A stretch of 64,000 nt of DNA from Macrolepiota albuminosa (GCA_027475525.1 JAMWFC010000049.1:6429392-6493391), one strand, 5' to 3'; numbered from the stretch's first letter, positions 31,755-44,569 are shown. The notes: generated by a model from the letters alone, not told the origin. Made by a program: numbers and translations.

Positions 31755-34700
31755 GGATGGAATTAATTCAAGCTCTAGCAGCAGAACTCAGTTATCGCAG
31801 TCCTAGTATCTCTCTTGTCATTTCTGTTGACGCTTACTTCATGTCATTACATGTATCAAGCTCTTGGTCAACCCATAATCAAGACTATCTTTACACCAAC
31901 TTACACACGGCGTTTAAACTCATATCTTGGTGGCTCCCATGCAGAACTGAATCTTGGTTACCTTGAAACTCCTCAGTGTAATGTTCGTTCACGGGCGGAC
32001 GTGAGAAGAAGTCCGTATTAGAGGCTTTTGGCTGTGAGCTTAAGGTGGTCGTACTAGAAGCCTGATATCCATGCATTTGTTGACGCGCGCAGTTCAGTCT
32101 CTGCCTAAACTTTTGAACATGCATCGCAAGTCATCATCCGACACCAATGACACACTCACAAAGCCTGGTGAGCAGCCTAATTTATATGATTAAATATCAG
32201 AATACTCTATCTATTATTCATCCTCTCGTTCGTCGGCTCTGACAGCCCAGCTCAGGTCAAGACAATCTTCATTGAGCAGCATCGGGAACCTTTCATCTCA
32301 ATACTCAAAGACCTCATTCAAGACTCTTATGTCGTCGCCCGGAGAGTCCTTGAATTATGCTGGGCAGGACTGTGGTCGGATCTCAAAGTCAAAAGGACAT
32401 TGAAAATCAACCTGTTTAACGAAACCACCATTTTGCGTATGAGCTTATCGGTCAGTGGTACCGGATTTTGCTTATATCGAATTGTAGCTTTTGAAACTCT
32501 ATGATCGCAACGTCGCCGAGGATAACGACCTGGACCACGTGCCTGCAGACCTTGTACACCATTTCATACTTGCACTCTGTACTCACCCTGGGACAGGAGT
32601 ATGTTTCAAGGACCGAGGATGGTATCCGCGTGAGTCAGGTGGTGAAGATGAGCCAGGCTGAGGGAAAATATACAACAGGATTCTGGCAAATGTCTTGAAG
32701 ACCCTCAAGGTCAACGAGGACCTCCGTCAGCAAGAGCTCGCTCCCAGAATTCTGTCTGCATGCCCAGAACTCGTAGCTGGGTACGTTGTCTGCATCCTGT
32801 CTTGGAACTTCAATAATGTTTGTTCAGGTATTGGTCTGGAGCAGCCCTTACCCTCGAAATGGATTGCGAACATATCATTCTTTGGCCCTGTCCTTTCACA
32901 GCCTGTACCTACATGGTCCTTTCACCTCCCGGGTACAGCTCTCTACCAACCCACACCTCCACCGCTATCCATTATGATGGAGAATACCCTCCTGTCCGTC
33001 AACACGAAAGCACATGACTTGAGGTCTTCAATCGGCCAGTGGACTAGTACAACACTGTACAGCCCTTGTGCTAGCAAAGTGTCTGGCTAAGTACGAGGAA
33101 GTGATCAAGGCGTTCTTGGAAGTTGAGGCGGTGCTCGAGGAGAATGAAACTGAGGGGCAGTGGTGTAGAAGGAGGAGGGATATCGAAAGGGAAGTGAGGC
33201 GCAGAGTGCCTAATTTTCAGGTGATCGTTGCATTTTTGCAGCAGAAGTTTGAGGAGACGCCCACGACCATGAAGACAACCAACGGTCATACTGTGTCTGA
33301 GCCTATGTCCAATCCGATGCATACGGCACTACTGTTGGAAAGTGCGCATACGCTGTTGTGGATGTATCAAAGATGTCTTCCAATTGTGGTCGCAGAAGCT
33401 AGATTTGACGTTGGAAAGCTCTTGCAAAATTTCGTCGGTGAGAAGATGGCGATGGCGGAAGGGGGAGATGAGATGACGGCTGTGGCCAGATTCTATGTAG
33501 CAAGGCAGTTGCATGTCCTAAGGTTGTTGAAGGATAACGATCAGTTTGGATAGTCTGGGAAAATAGGTCTGGTCGGATTGTATGACGCTTCAGTTCTCCG
33601 CTGATGACTCGCCGTTGATTTAGGTTCGACTTCACAGAGCTATCTCGCTGTACTCCTCAGCGCACTTATCGCTACCGATATCCATTCGATACGCAGGGCA
33701 CTATTAGATCTCCTTGAACACATTCTTGGGGAGAGTATTTTGTTTGAGGACTACTCCACTGAGCCCCACCTTTGGCTGCTTTCTCTCCCTACTTCACACA
33801 GGGGACGCGGAACAGAATCTCCTGACGGTGCAGCCTTGACAGACGAAGGCAAAGGTGTAATCACATTCTTAGATGACTGCGTCCAGCGCTGTCTGAAGAT
33901 GCCATATCGTTACCTCGAAGTTCTGGATGCGCTTGCAGGTTTCGCCACTTCTCAGAGGCAACCTGTGAATGACAGCAATGAACACCTGCCTACTCCCCTG
34001 CTCATGACCGTACTCGAGCAGCTGGAGATCAAGGTTGCCAAAAAGATGCTCTTGCCGTCTGATGTCCTCGTCGTTGCCTCATTTGTTCGGAAACTTGTCT
34101 TCCATTTATTGAGAGTAAACAGCAGGATCTTGAGTTCTTTTTTGCCGTTGCAGATATGTTTGATGTGATGTTACAGGTCGAGAAGCTTTTCCTCGATTAT
34201 CCTGTCATTGCATCTGCGATCCATAAGCAGGTCGATCTTCTGAGGGCGGCTTTTTCACCCCATGATGAGTCTTGGCAGAGGTTTCCGACGAGGCGAAGGC
34301 ATTCCTCTCGGTGGTCGAAGAGATGCTCATTTGTAAGTGATTTTTTGACTTTGAAATTGACTTGCAAAAGCTCATCCCTTGTTTTTTTTTACGTAGCTAC
34401 CAAGTGGGCTGCACGTAAGGCTTCTGCATACGAACTCGTAAATTGGCTTTAGCTTGTGGAAGGTCGATTTGGATCACCTGAGATTGCGCGTGTAATGGCT
34501 GTTCTGACAAAGCTTCATCCTCCTGCTCTTTCTATGCTCCCGGAATATATCTATCCTGCAGCGGGGTCCCTTTGGAAAGGTCTAGATGTGGTTCAGAGGC
34601 AGCACTTGGAGACGAACCTAACTTTGAGGACGTGAAAAGGGCTGTATACCTTGTTGGTCACAGGTTGGCGTATTGTGCTGCTGAGCAGGCGGGAGGTCTG

Positions 34701-37690
34701 TTCTTCTTGTTAGCATCGATTCTAAAGAGACCGTCAAGTATACTACCGTCAAGCGATTTTATGGCCCTTAAAGAGGTGGTGTTCAATTGTTCTAACGTCA
34801 TCAAGTCCTATCTTATATCTACTTCACTATTGTGTGCTGAGCGGGCCAATAGGATCTTCCGACTTAAGCATCATCAAGGTCTCCATCATCTTATGAGACA
34901 GATTCTCGATCCAAAAGATATTCGGGATAAGGAGTTGTTGGCTCCTACTAGTGTCCACTGGCTCGGGGTCCCGATGTCTAGTACGATTAGCGATTTTACA
35001 CCGGTACGTATCCATTTCATACCGCTTTCGGTGACATTGATACAAACTTAATCAGCTTTCGCTCGCTTCTCCTTGGATCAACTACATCCAACGCCAAGAA
35101 CTTTTTAGCCTTTTGGATTCCCTTTCCTCGAACTCGTTTTCGGCTGAAACAGTCGTAGCCCTTTCGAAACCTATCTTTGGTGCTATCAAGATGTCGACGA
35201 CGTTAGAGTCGGATCACGCACAGGCTCTGATTCAAAGGTTGCCCCTACTATTGGCTCTTTATTCAAAGACCAGGTCCAGCACCTTGGAGGAGTTGATTGC
35301 GATTTCCATTCAATCTCTCCTTCCTGCATATTATGACGGTTGCAGGTCCACGGAGGTAATTGAGGAGAAAAGCTTTATCGATGTCATGAGGGTGGCAGAG
35401 TCACGGTGGTGCCGGTATCTGGATGTTTGACCTGCCAATATACCAGGCCATTCATTCCTAAGCCAGGACTTACGGACCAGATCAACGGTAGCGATCATAT
35501 CAGGCCTTCTTTATTCAGGCCACCTGCGTCGGGATGACTTGATTTCCTGGCTCTCAACCAAGCACTGCACTGCGCGTTTTCCAGAACATTTTATCATCGT
35601 CATGCATGCCTTCCTTGACGTCACTTCGTCTTATGGGGAGAAACTTGTTGATAATGGTTATTGGTTAGAACTATTTACCCGCATCCTTGACATAGTACTT
35701 GATAATCGAGCTCCTCAGTCGGTTCGCTCAAGAGGCAATGCTTGTCTAACGCTCATGACGTGCTCAACTCCTTCAAAGATGATAAAGTTTCTTGCGATTC
35801 TCGTCCGCACCGTTCAGGCGCTGCCTGTATTCAAAATATATTCGGAACTACTTTTGGTCAGACAGTCATTACATGCGCGTCTTCCTCAACTAGTTGGAGA
35901 TTTTATCACTGTACTCGTGAATCATGGTTTACAATGGGCTATCAGATACTTTGCTGAAGAGGATGAGTCATCCCTGAATGCGATCTTATGTTATGCTTTT
36001 CATGGACGCTGTCATCTTGGTCTTATCTTTCACTTAGCCTCACTTGTACATGTCGCATCGGGGATCAAACCTCATCTCATGGAAACCGTCCTGGGAGTAG
36101 CTGTTCAAAACAAACTATCTTATTTGGTGGCTCTAGACTTTGTTGCCGCATTGGTGTCCCGTGTACATCGTAAGGCAAGGTCGTAGTATTCCGTTCTTAT
36201 ACTCTTGCTCAACTTTATCTCAGCCTGTCGTCGTTAACTGGCATCTCCAGAGCTGCAGCATCCTAACTTTTTCAGATATAGTGGAAATACGTCGCCTGAT
36301 GTTGCCTTGACACGAGAAGCGGTCGTTCAGCTGTTGTACACCCTCTTCAACCTCCATACGACCAACACATGTCAGGTGTTACACATCGAACTTTTAGTCA
36401 AAATTTATCGCGGAACGTTATCAAAGGCCGACGGCCTGATTCTGTCAATTTTCCACCTTTTTGAAAAAGAACGCAAGGTTTCCATCTCTTCCCTGCTCTG
36501 CAAATGGTCGTCGACGCCAAATATACTTTCTTCGACATCATTGGGGGCGGTCCAGAATCTGGACGCGATCTTAGTACTTCGGACGTGCCTCACTTTTCCC
36601 TCATGGAGAAAACTCGACAAATTGACAACGGAGAAAGCTTCTCCCTATGAAGTACAACTGTACGACCACGTCTTCTTAATGCTACTTTTTGGTCAGATGC
36701 TTGCCAAGAATCCTCCGGATTCTGCTTTTGCATGGGTTGCGATTTTCAGAACAAACATTGCGAGCCTGTTCATTCGAGCTTTGTCCTCCAGGTATGGATT
36801 GATCCGTGACATCGTTCTCTGCCAACTGGGAGGATTGTGGCAACACCTTGAGGTTCGTGTTAAAGAGCATCCTCCAATTAGTTTGACTTAATTCCTTGCA
36901 AAGAACGCCGATTTGCAAGAGCGTCCCCACGTCCTACATATACTGACATTATTGAAGGATGTGCTACCTCCTCCTTCCAATGAACCTCCGTGAAGGCTCC
37001 TGTCTCATAACACGCTTCTCCTTGCACATTCACTCCGAGGCATATTTTATCCTTCTAACTTTATATATCCGATCACTGCCCGGTTTCTCTTACAACGCCC
37101 AGAGCTCAATACACGTGATGTGCCACTGCTTTACAACATGCTCTATAGTAGCTCCGATGAGTGGAAGAAAGAGCGCGGGTGGATAATTTGCTTTCTATCG
37201 GATGGCATGATGAGTACCGATGACTGGAAGATCCTGAAAGGCCGGCATACCTGGGACTTGCTGGCCAGCCTTTTCCAGAGTTCACAAGACGATCGCGCTC
37301 TGCGTGCTGGCATACTCAACGTGTGTAAATGTTCTTAATCCAGAGGGGCAGATATTTATCAGTCCACAGGTTCTCGCGAATCTTACATACAACACTCATG
37401 CTACCACATCACTACTCTTGAAGTCAGGACTCTTGTCATGGATCGAGATTCAGTTGATGACATCGAGGGGCTCTAAAGGGGTCGAATGAGTTATGGTGCT
37501 GGACAATATCGTGGTTGTTGTAGACCCCAGTAAACTGGAAACTTCGTAGGAGGCCTGTGGCTACATTGTTGACGCTGTCCTCCTCTTCAGTGATTCCTAC
37601 TATCGCAACGAAGAGTACCTCAGTCAATACTTTGCAGACTGCAACGTTTGGGTTGCCTCTTTTGAAAAACCTCCTCTTTTATCCAACCCG
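31755..37690 (+). pseudogene. URB1: URB1/Npa1 ribosome-biogenesis protein pseudogene
   Basis: URB1 (Npa1) is a large nucleolar scaffold for early 60S pre-ribosomes. Nearly its whole length is traceable on the plus strand through many frames: RRLNSYLGGSHAEL (31900), LLKLYDRNVAEDNDLDHVPA (32490), CFKDRGWYPRE (32610), IANISFFGPVLSQPVPT (32870), LYQPTPPPLS (32945), SGLVQHCTALVLAKCL (33035), LFEDYSTEPHLWLLSLP (33740), WLELFTRILDIVLDNRAPQS (35665), MLLFGQMLAKNPPDSAFAW (36680), SSSDEWKKERGWIICFLSDG (37150) and LLKSGLLSWIEIQL (37420). Some breaks are introns, but others are real lesions: TGA at 32659-32661 replacing an arginine codon, a frame-shifting deletion near 32855, and frame losses near 34600 and 36900. 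The first part of the protein is missing where the multicopper oxidase fragment joins. Confidence 0.88.
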
Positions 37691-37960
37691 GCGCCATCAC
37701 AGGCACATTTACCGCGGTTGGCGTCGTCGGTCTCGTCCTTCTCATCTTCCTCGTGATGTTCAATCTGTGTAAGCCATGTTTGGCTTCTGACTTTAATTGT
37801 TGCACAGCCAACTCACTGACCTCACAATAGGTTGTTCCAAAACACCATCGTCGGTCTCGCTCTCCTCATCTTTCTCATCATATTTGTTATCCGCCAACGA
37901 CGTCAAACCATTTTGACCGCGAAGTCAACGAGGCCACCCTTGAAGCCGCCAACACCTCTG
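37680..37960 (+). repeat. Two copies of a membrane-segment exon (VGLVLLIFLVMF type)
   Basis: 37690-37770 reads GTFTAVGVVGLVLLIFLVMF and 37835-37900 reads TIVGLALLIFLIIFVIRQRR; a third related piece with the following ccgacgacgtcaa(g/a)ccattttgacc DNA lies at 38995-39070. They look like one transmembrane exon of a Mid2-like or mucin-like surface protein copied locally. Its Ser/Thr-rich ectodomain may correspond to 45464-45778. Confidence 0.55.
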
Positions 37961-37977
37961 CGCCCCATGTCGAGTCG

Positions 37978-38945
37978 AGGGTGATAACGAGACTGCTGTT
38001 GCGCCTCTTTAGGCGCCCTGATACTACTCGACGCGCCTATTTCCATCCCAGTGCCACGTTTGGGGCAACACATAAGGTCGTCCGCAAGTTCAATCTTGCA
38101 GATATTGGCGAGGGTATCACAGAGTGCGAGATTATTAAGTGGTACGTACTCGAAGCTCCGGCCGGTCTCAATTTCTGGCATTAATGATGCTATGAAACTA
38201 GGTCAGTAGCGCCATCTGTGACAATCCAAGATTTCGACCCTTTGTGTGAGGTTTAGAGCGACAAGGCCAGCATGGAGATTACTAGTCCATATGATGGTGT
38301 GGTCAAGGAGCTTCTCACGCAAGAGGGGGACGTTGCCAAAGTTGGAGCTGGATTGTGTCTGATTGAAGTAGAGGAGGTGGATACTACCTCACCTCGAACA
38401 AGCTGAAACCTAGTTCTCCCGTGCCTGTTTGTGATGAACAGGCAATGAACTCGATACAATCACATGCAGAACAGTTTACACCTCTGCACGTGGAGTCTTC
38501 TCGCAAACCTCACCCTTTGGATCAATATCCTAGACTCAGCTACCTGTCCTCGCTCCTACATCCATTCGTCACTATGCACGCCAGAATGGTGTCGACCTCG
38601 TTCAATTAGTACCTGGTTCTGGAAAGGGCGGACGAATCAAGAAACGCGATGTCGACACGTTTTTAGCCCGGGCTTCTGAGCCTCGGGCTCAGGATGCCAA
38701 GGCGGGTGAGGATGTCATAGTAGAGCTTGGCAGGATGAGGTATGGAACGTGGAAAGCAATGGCCAAGGTGAGTGCACGCTCAACATGTAAATCATTCTTT
38801 AATTCTCCTTTAGAGCCTTGAAATACCCCATTTTAGGTGGGCAAACTTTGTAGCTCAAGGCAATACTTCATTCGACATAACAGCCCTACATAATCTTCTC
38901 CATATCCTCAATGCACACACTCCGCCTCATCATTTAGCTTCCCCA
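37978..38945 (+). pseudogene. Branched-chain 2-oxoacid dehydrogenase E2 (dihydrolipoyl transacylase) pseudogene
   Basis: The mitochondrial E2 transfers branched acyl groups from lipoyl-lysine to CoA in valine, leucine and isoleucine breakdown. The plus strand shows a presequence-like LFRRPDTTRRAYFH, then KFNLADIGEGITECEIIKWY, an intron, and the lipoyl-lysine motif SDKASMEITSPYDGVVKEL near 38257. The peripheral-subunit-binding domain reads YARQNGVDLVQLVPGSGKGG near 38575-38625. The start of the catalytic domain (IPHFRWANFVAQGNTSFDIT) follows after an intron, and the rest is missing. Defects: the expected start ATG reads GTG, a TAG at 38254-38256 sits where Gln precedes SDKA, frames shift near 38400 and 38590, and the catalytic HxxxDG end is absent. 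Confidence 0.85.
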
Positions 38946-39209
38946 CTGAGAGCCGCATCTGCCGCTGTTGATCCGTTCTCTATATTACCTACTTCTCGCA
39001 AGTCGCTCTCTTCATCTTTCTTGTCGCATTCATCATCCGCCGACGACGTCAAGCCATTTTGACCACCAAGTAAACAAGGCCACCATGATGCTGCCACAAC
39101 ACATCTGCACCCCCGTTCCTGGATACGCATGATGGCTACGAGCGGCACTGTGTGATTACTACAGCAGGGATTGGTGCGTTTGTGTCCATGCTGGAGAGTC
39201 TCCTCATCT

Positions 39210-39800
39210 CACTTTTACCTTAGTTTGCCCTATCACGAATACTGCATTCAAAATCAGCTGGACTATACGCATCATACACCAAGTTCGAAAAACAACACGG
39301 GACCCGTAACACGTTACAAGATACTGTTCTTGGAAAGCGGCGGATTCAGTATGAGGATGAGCTATCGCAAGATGGGCGCAACTATGATGTATGGTTTGAT
39401 TATCCACGTTTAGAGGGTTCTTCAGGACCTCAGGCTACACCAGAGGAAGAGGAGGCAGTGTTGGCTCGGATACGGGAGGTTTACGAGCGCGCTGTCGCAC
39501 AAGTACCAACAGGCGGAGAAAAACGGCATTGGAGACGATATACCTTTTTATGGCTTAACTACGCACTATTTGAGGAGATCAAAACCAAGGTGAGCATCTC
39601 TTATTCGTTCTACCTGTAGCAGTATACTTCAAACATGAAATAGCATTACTCTTATTTATCAGACTGCGGCCAAGCTCGTAACTCATAAACAATTCATGTT
39701 CGCGAAGCTCTGGCTCATGTTTGCTCAACAAGAAGAAAAAGGAGGATTTACTGTTGAAGGAGACGATTGATCGGATGCGGTTCGATAAGGATATAATATC
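39210..39800 (+). pseudogene. Clf1/crooked-neck splicing factor fragment, copy A
   Basis: Clf1 (Syf3, CRNKL1) is a HAT-repeat scaffold of the spliceosome's Prp19-associated complex. The plus strand carries pieces of central HAT repeats: [12 protein letters not shown] DNA near 39280, [20 protein letters not shown] (in frames around 39340-39405), [20 protein letters not shown] near 39435 and [20 protein letters not shown] near 39520. A GTGAGC intron at 39589 follows, then [20 protein letters not shown] near 39665. The second copy is at 45792-46520. Frame changes near 39370 and 39730 and absence of both ends show it is a relic. Confidence 0.85.
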
Positions 39801-41840
39801 GTTGTTCGCACGGGAATGAAAGTGGACAGGCAAGCACGGCGAATACGATGAGCACGAGTCTTGGTGCTGAGTTGGCGGAGATCAAGGGCGGGTGGGGCAT
39901 GAATGAGGAAGAGGAACAGGAGGTGGAAGGGCAGGTGTTGGATGATAGGAGGAAGGGGAGACGGAGGGGGAAGATGTCGTTCAGGCTATTATCACGAGGA
40001 CAAAAGGGTGAGTTTCTATCCTTGATTTGAGCAGCAGCCGCTATATTGATACTTGAACATTCGAAGAAACAAAAGAGTAGTCTGACAACTCATGCCAATA
40101 AGATCTCTACTATTTCTCCACGACGCACTACACACAGACCAAACGTGAGCCTAGAATCATCCACGTCTCGCTCAGCACACAAACAGACAAACTGCATCTG
40201 TCGACTTTTGCGATACAGACCGAGTCCGAGCCCGTTCCCTTCCACGTATAATGGCAGAGATGGAAGTCCAGGACTGATGATGTCGAGGATGAGGAAGCAG
40301 AGGCCTCTCAGTCCGTGTCCCCAGCGGTCAAACAAATTGAAAGCCTCACGTTGTCGCCATCCCCCCTCGTCCCTCCGACACCTCGAGCGCGTTCACAGAC
40401 TCTCGAACTACAATCGAACAACCAGCCACCTGCGTATACATACGACCAGCTCAACTCCGAGCAGGAGTGGACCGGGGGCACCTTGGGAGAGATACTGAAG
40501 AAGTATCATCCCGGCGCCAAGATCCCGTTTGAGCTGGAGCCCATGGATGGTGGCATATCACCCGAGGCTGTTGAGGAGTGGAAATCGATAAATGGAATGT
40601 CTCGTCATCAACAAGGTCATCGAGCAGTCCCAGACCCCGCGTACTGCGTCTGAGACAAAACACCCTCACTAACAATGGCGAGACGACACCTACGTCTATG
40701 GCTCCAAGGGCCGCTCCTCTTGTTCGTCTTTCCTTCCTCTGCCTTCCATGTCAGCGAGCATTGCCATATTGATTGGCGCATCGGCACTCGTCCTGCTAGC
40801 CGTGAGCCCGTACTTGGTTTCTGCAGTACGAAGTTGCGGTTGGCTGGCCTACGTATCATGACTGTGCTGTGTGAACTCCTACGTTTGTGGATTCGTGGCA
40901 TGTTTATTCAGCCTCATCCATCGTCCAGCTCTCAAGAAACTCACCATCGACGCGCAGTATGCTTTAGATGAACCGACAGAACTCACCTCAATTGTTTCTT
41001 ATATGCTTCGATCCAGCCAGGAATCTTACTTGATTCAAGACCCTGACATTGCGCGTCGACCGCATTATCGATTCGATCATCTCCATGCTCAGAGACTCTT
41101 CCAACCTCAAATACCTTCGTCTCTGTGCACCAGTACGGGGAGGTCCCGGACAGACCTGCCTTAGCTGCGGTTATCTGCAAGTCATAGAAATGAAGGCTCA
41201 AGCACAAAACGAACATGATCTGCCCTTTCTAGGTCATACCACTTGAGGTCGCCGGTTGCGCTGCACCACAGATCAACAGCCTCCCTGAAATGGTCGTCGC
41301 CGAGATAAAAAAAAAGTGGTCGTCGACGTTGCACTCGTCAGAGACGAGCTGGTACTCCTTGCGTGGGGTCTTGACTTCGTTGCGTGGCGCTGTCAATGAG
41401 TCTGGAATAGGACATGCACTTGGCCTGTGGTGTCAATGCCAAAGTTTTCGTCGATGCGTGAGTTTTGTGTCTCATTTGCTGTAAACTGCGAGCACCGGGA
41501 GCACGAGTCCAACCACTACCGCGACGTTGAGAATCACACGTCATGAAAACCCTGACTTGCGCGGTACTACCTTCGCAGCTGCTTCTACATCTTATGTCAC
41601 CATCCCCGTCCCACACATTTTCCAACAACATTCTGCTGCCCCAGCCCACCATCGAACAATAAGTATGACCCTCCCACGCTGCCACGTCATCACGCGGCTC
41701 TGCACACAACGATTTTGGCAGCATGGGGAATCTTTACGCTACGTAAGTCAATTGTTTATTCATTTGTACACTACTCACAGGCAATCTTATTACTCTCATA
41801 TATCTAGGGCTTCGGGTTGCCTATCGACACCAAGAGTTGG
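39801..41840. other. Unassigned decayed coding pieces
   Basis: Plus-strand frames such as 40315-40620 (PAYTYDQLNSEQEW, LGEILKKYHPGAKIPFELEP) look like genuine former coding sequence by composition, but I do not recognise the family. Around 41040-41120 RIIDSIISMLRDSSNLKYLR could be a leucine-rich F-box-type fragment; this is weak. 41600-41760 resembles 43515-43640 (see the separate repeat entry). No intact gene is visible. Confidence 0.35.
41600..41760 (+). repeat. Duplicated segment, copy 1 (partner 43515-43640)
   Basis: Shares cacacattttccaaca(a/g)cattctgctgcc, cacaacgattttg and catggggaatct(t/c)tacgc(t/c)acgtaagtc with 43515-43640 in the same orientation. Both end in an exon-like MGNLYAT followed by GTAAGTC, a good splice donor. 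Confidence 0.8.
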
Positions 41841-41844
41841 ACGT

Positions 41845-43060
41845 CACTTCATGGTTCCACCAGCGATTTTATACCCCTTACCATCCTCTTCAAACTTCCG
41901 CGAGCTCTGTAGCTACCTGTTGCCCCTCGCAGATAAATCAAACGCTCACGTAGAGTACCTCCTCCAATATGTGCCCCCAAAACGCGACCAGCGCGTATGG
42001 AACTACCCGTTGGGATATAGAGTCTCGTTAGATCTGAAGAAGACGGACTACCTGGTCATTGATGACCGGAATGCTCGCCATGGTGCGTAAAGCCTGTATT
42101 GACACAGTCATGGACTCAAAGTTAGTTATCTATTAGGCGCCAACAGGCAGGGCAATGTTGAACAAGAAGAAGCTGTTGTCATTAAAAACCCCGTCCTTGC
42201 CCTCATTCGAAACAATCCTGAGAATGTCATCGCTTCAAGCACAAAGACCACGTGAACTGAAGACGAGTGCTTGAGTAGGCATCTGGACCTTATTCTTACC
42301 TTCTTGTTCTAACTATCGTCCCCACAAGACCTCAGCCCCCCCCCCCCCCCTCCCCGCATTCCAAGGATTACGTTTAGAGGCCTGGATGTCCGGCTTGATG
42401 GTCTGTGATGGGTCCAATGGCAGGCATTTTGATTATGATCATGTACGTAGTTCTCATTACAATGGACGAATTGGCGGGCAGACGCATGCCCACAGATTTT
42501 CATGAGGAATGTGCAGAATGAGCTGTCAAGCAGATATCTTTTCTGCAGGAACAGGTGGGTGCTCTTCATGCAATTGTTTTTGTTTAATTCTTTGTTCATT
42601 GACACTATGTGTTTTTTAGATATGCAGCGGAAAGTTGACAGACCTCCCAGTCTGATTGTTATAGCGGACTTCGACAGTCAAGAAGGGCTAGAGCTTGTCA
42701 AGGAGGCATTACTTTCAATTGTCCGTTAGCTTCTTATCTCACATCTGGTTCCGGTTGATGAATATCACGTCTGACAGGGCTTAAAAATATGCACCCAAAT
42801 CTCGTTCATTCATAATCCCATCGTTGATCTGACAGAAAGTGTTGACTGACCACTCGCATCATGGCTAATTGCACCTGTTCAAGACTCAGTCGCTCCGCAC
42901 TGCACCCCTTGCCAATTATGTGCTTGAATCACTCAGATGGTGCGTAAGACAGCGTTGAGTGGAGCAGAACGCTCCGTGACCATGCATTTTGGCCAGGATC
43001 TCTTTCTCGATCTGATGCTAATGTTTGAAACGTTGTGCGCTGTTTGATTGATTTTATGGA
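41845..43060 (+). pseudogene. UDP-glucose:glycoprotein glucosyltransferase (UGGT) fragment
   Basis: UGGT is the ER-lumen folding sensor that re-glucosylates misfolded glycoproteins. The plus strand carries parts of its thioredoxin-like N-terminal half: NFRELCSYLLPLADKSNAHV and YRVSLDLKKTDYLVIDDRNA (about 41900-42080), then after decayed sequence PPSLIVIADFDSQEGLELVK near 42640, and GLKICTQISFIHNPIVD near 42780. These occur in the expected order. The glucosyltransferase domain is absent. A 15-base poly-C run (42336-42350) lies inside. Stops and frame shifts separate the pieces. Recognition is by motif order and moderately secure. Confidence 0.65.
42336..42350 (+). repeat. Poly-C tract (15 C)
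   Basis: Homopolymer of 15 C, followed by TCCCC. Confidence 0.97.
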
Positions 43061-43514
43061 ACATGGCGAGCTCTGTGAATTCCTTTCAATATTTTGCTTC
43101 ATTTTGGGGCTGACTGTGATTTAGCTGAATCAATAATGTACGATTCCTACGACGTGAGTTTGTTTCATGCTCTCGCTTTTGTAAACTCTGACTTGATGCT
43201 GCACTTTCCCATATATTTGCATTTGTACTCTACTCATATCTCTTAATTAATCTCAGTCTCACTCTGATGAGTTCAACATCGACGCCGACCTTTTATATCT
43301 CCCGTCGTGTCTCACTCCTCATCAAGCACCTTTGCAGCCTCGGCCAACGTCGAAAACGCTACCATGGTAGGAAGGATGGTTTCAGAGGTTAGGGTAGGTC
43401 AAGATGCATAGGTGACTTGTATGGTGAGTAATGGTCATTTTTCGGCCTGTCTTACATTGATATTACCCCCTTGCCGTTGCTTCAACACCTTATATCTGGT
43501 ATATGCCCCCATCT

Positions 43515-43640
43515 CCGCCTCCACACATTTTCCAACAGCATTCTGCTGCCTCAGTGCTGCCACGTCATCATGCCTCCGCACAACGATTTTGACATCATGG
43601 GGAATCTCTACGCCACGTAAGTCTTTCTTTTTCATTTGTA
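43515..43640 (+). repeat. Duplicated segment, copy 2 (partner 41600-41760)
   Basis: See the entry for copy 1. This copy keeps a longer open stretch with PPHNDFDIMGNLYAT before the GTAAGTC donor. Confidence 0.8.
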
Positions 43641-43700
43641 CACTACTCAAATGCAATAAGTATGCACAGCAACAAGAAAGGAAGAAATAGAAACAACGAA

Positions 43701-44569
43701 TCATACGCCCCCTTCTTCATCTTCCAAATCCAGTCGAATGACCTCCAGATAGCTATCTGGCACCAACGTATGCCTCGGTCCACCATCCTTATTCAACCCA
43801 GCCCATCCGATGCCCCCGCCCCTCCCAACAACACACACGACCTGATCTTCTATCAACGCCATCTCAGCCATTACTTCCAGCTCAAACGCATATATCGCTC
43901 GATATAGTCCAGGATACAGCGCTTCTTCCTCAGCCCCCACCCTGCCATCCTCATATTTGTAAAAGTCCTCCTCTGTAGCACCTCCGAAATTCAAATTGAT
44001 CTCTTTTTGACTCAGCCTATCCTCCATTGGCAGGGATTTTCCCCACCGTTCCCTGATCAGCCGCCCCAAAGCTTGTCCCACGTAACGTTAAAATCCTCGC
44101 CATCCCTGATCTGCTGCCCTGAAGCTTGTCCCACGTAACGTTAAAATCCTCGCCATCCGCCTCACTCCCGCTCATCTCATTGTCGTCTTCCAGCAATCCC
44201 GCGAGGTTCCTATGCAGGACTGGAGGATCATTCGCATGTGGGACGAGGGCACCTGGCTTGTCAAACGCAAATGGATGTCTATGAATACGCGTAGCTTGGA
44301 GTTTTGAACCTGGACTATGACCGCCACAGACGCTGCTGCTGACTGTGCGGGCGTGTAGGCGTTGCTGTTTATGGAGATATGTGAGGAGCGCTGGACGGGG
44401 TGGAACAGGAGACATTAGTGGATGTTGAGGAGGCGGGGGAACAGGTGGAGAATGTGGACATGGAAGAGATGCGATGGGATGGAGCGGGTGAAGGAGGTGC
44501 TGGCCGCTTCAGTGTGATTAGAGTTATTTGTGACTGGACCGGGTGACTGTAGCGGAGAGAGGATTTCAA
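43701..44569 (-). pseudogene. SH3-domain protein fragment, frame broken by a 53-bp tandem duplication
   Basis: On the minus strand an upstream frame (44415-44081) gives a Ser/Pro-rich start, then a SGSEADGEDFNVTWDKLQG stretch. A second frame (44081-43701) gives the end, with LYPGLYRAIYAFELEVMAEM, DQVVCVVGRGGGIGWAGL and LVPDSYLEVIRL. The latter fits an SH3 domain (ALYDF-like start, GWW-like centre, P-x-SY end), a proline-peptide-binding module often found in fungal actin and polarity proteins. The two frames are separated by the 53-bp duplication at 44051-44156, which is not a multiple of three. The parent protein is not identified. Confidence 0.6.
44051..44156 (-). repeat. Perfectly phased 53-bp tandem duplication
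   Basis: 44051-44103 and 44104-44156 both run from ccctgatc to cctcgccat with a few substitutions (cagccgccccaaa versus tgctgccctgaa). It lies inside the SH3-protein coding remains. Confidence 0.93.

Noticed and set aside
37690..39090. Functional membrane receptor gene
   Set aside because: The hydrophobic segments are repeated fragments fused to unrelated relics; no signal peptide, ectodomain or continuous frame.
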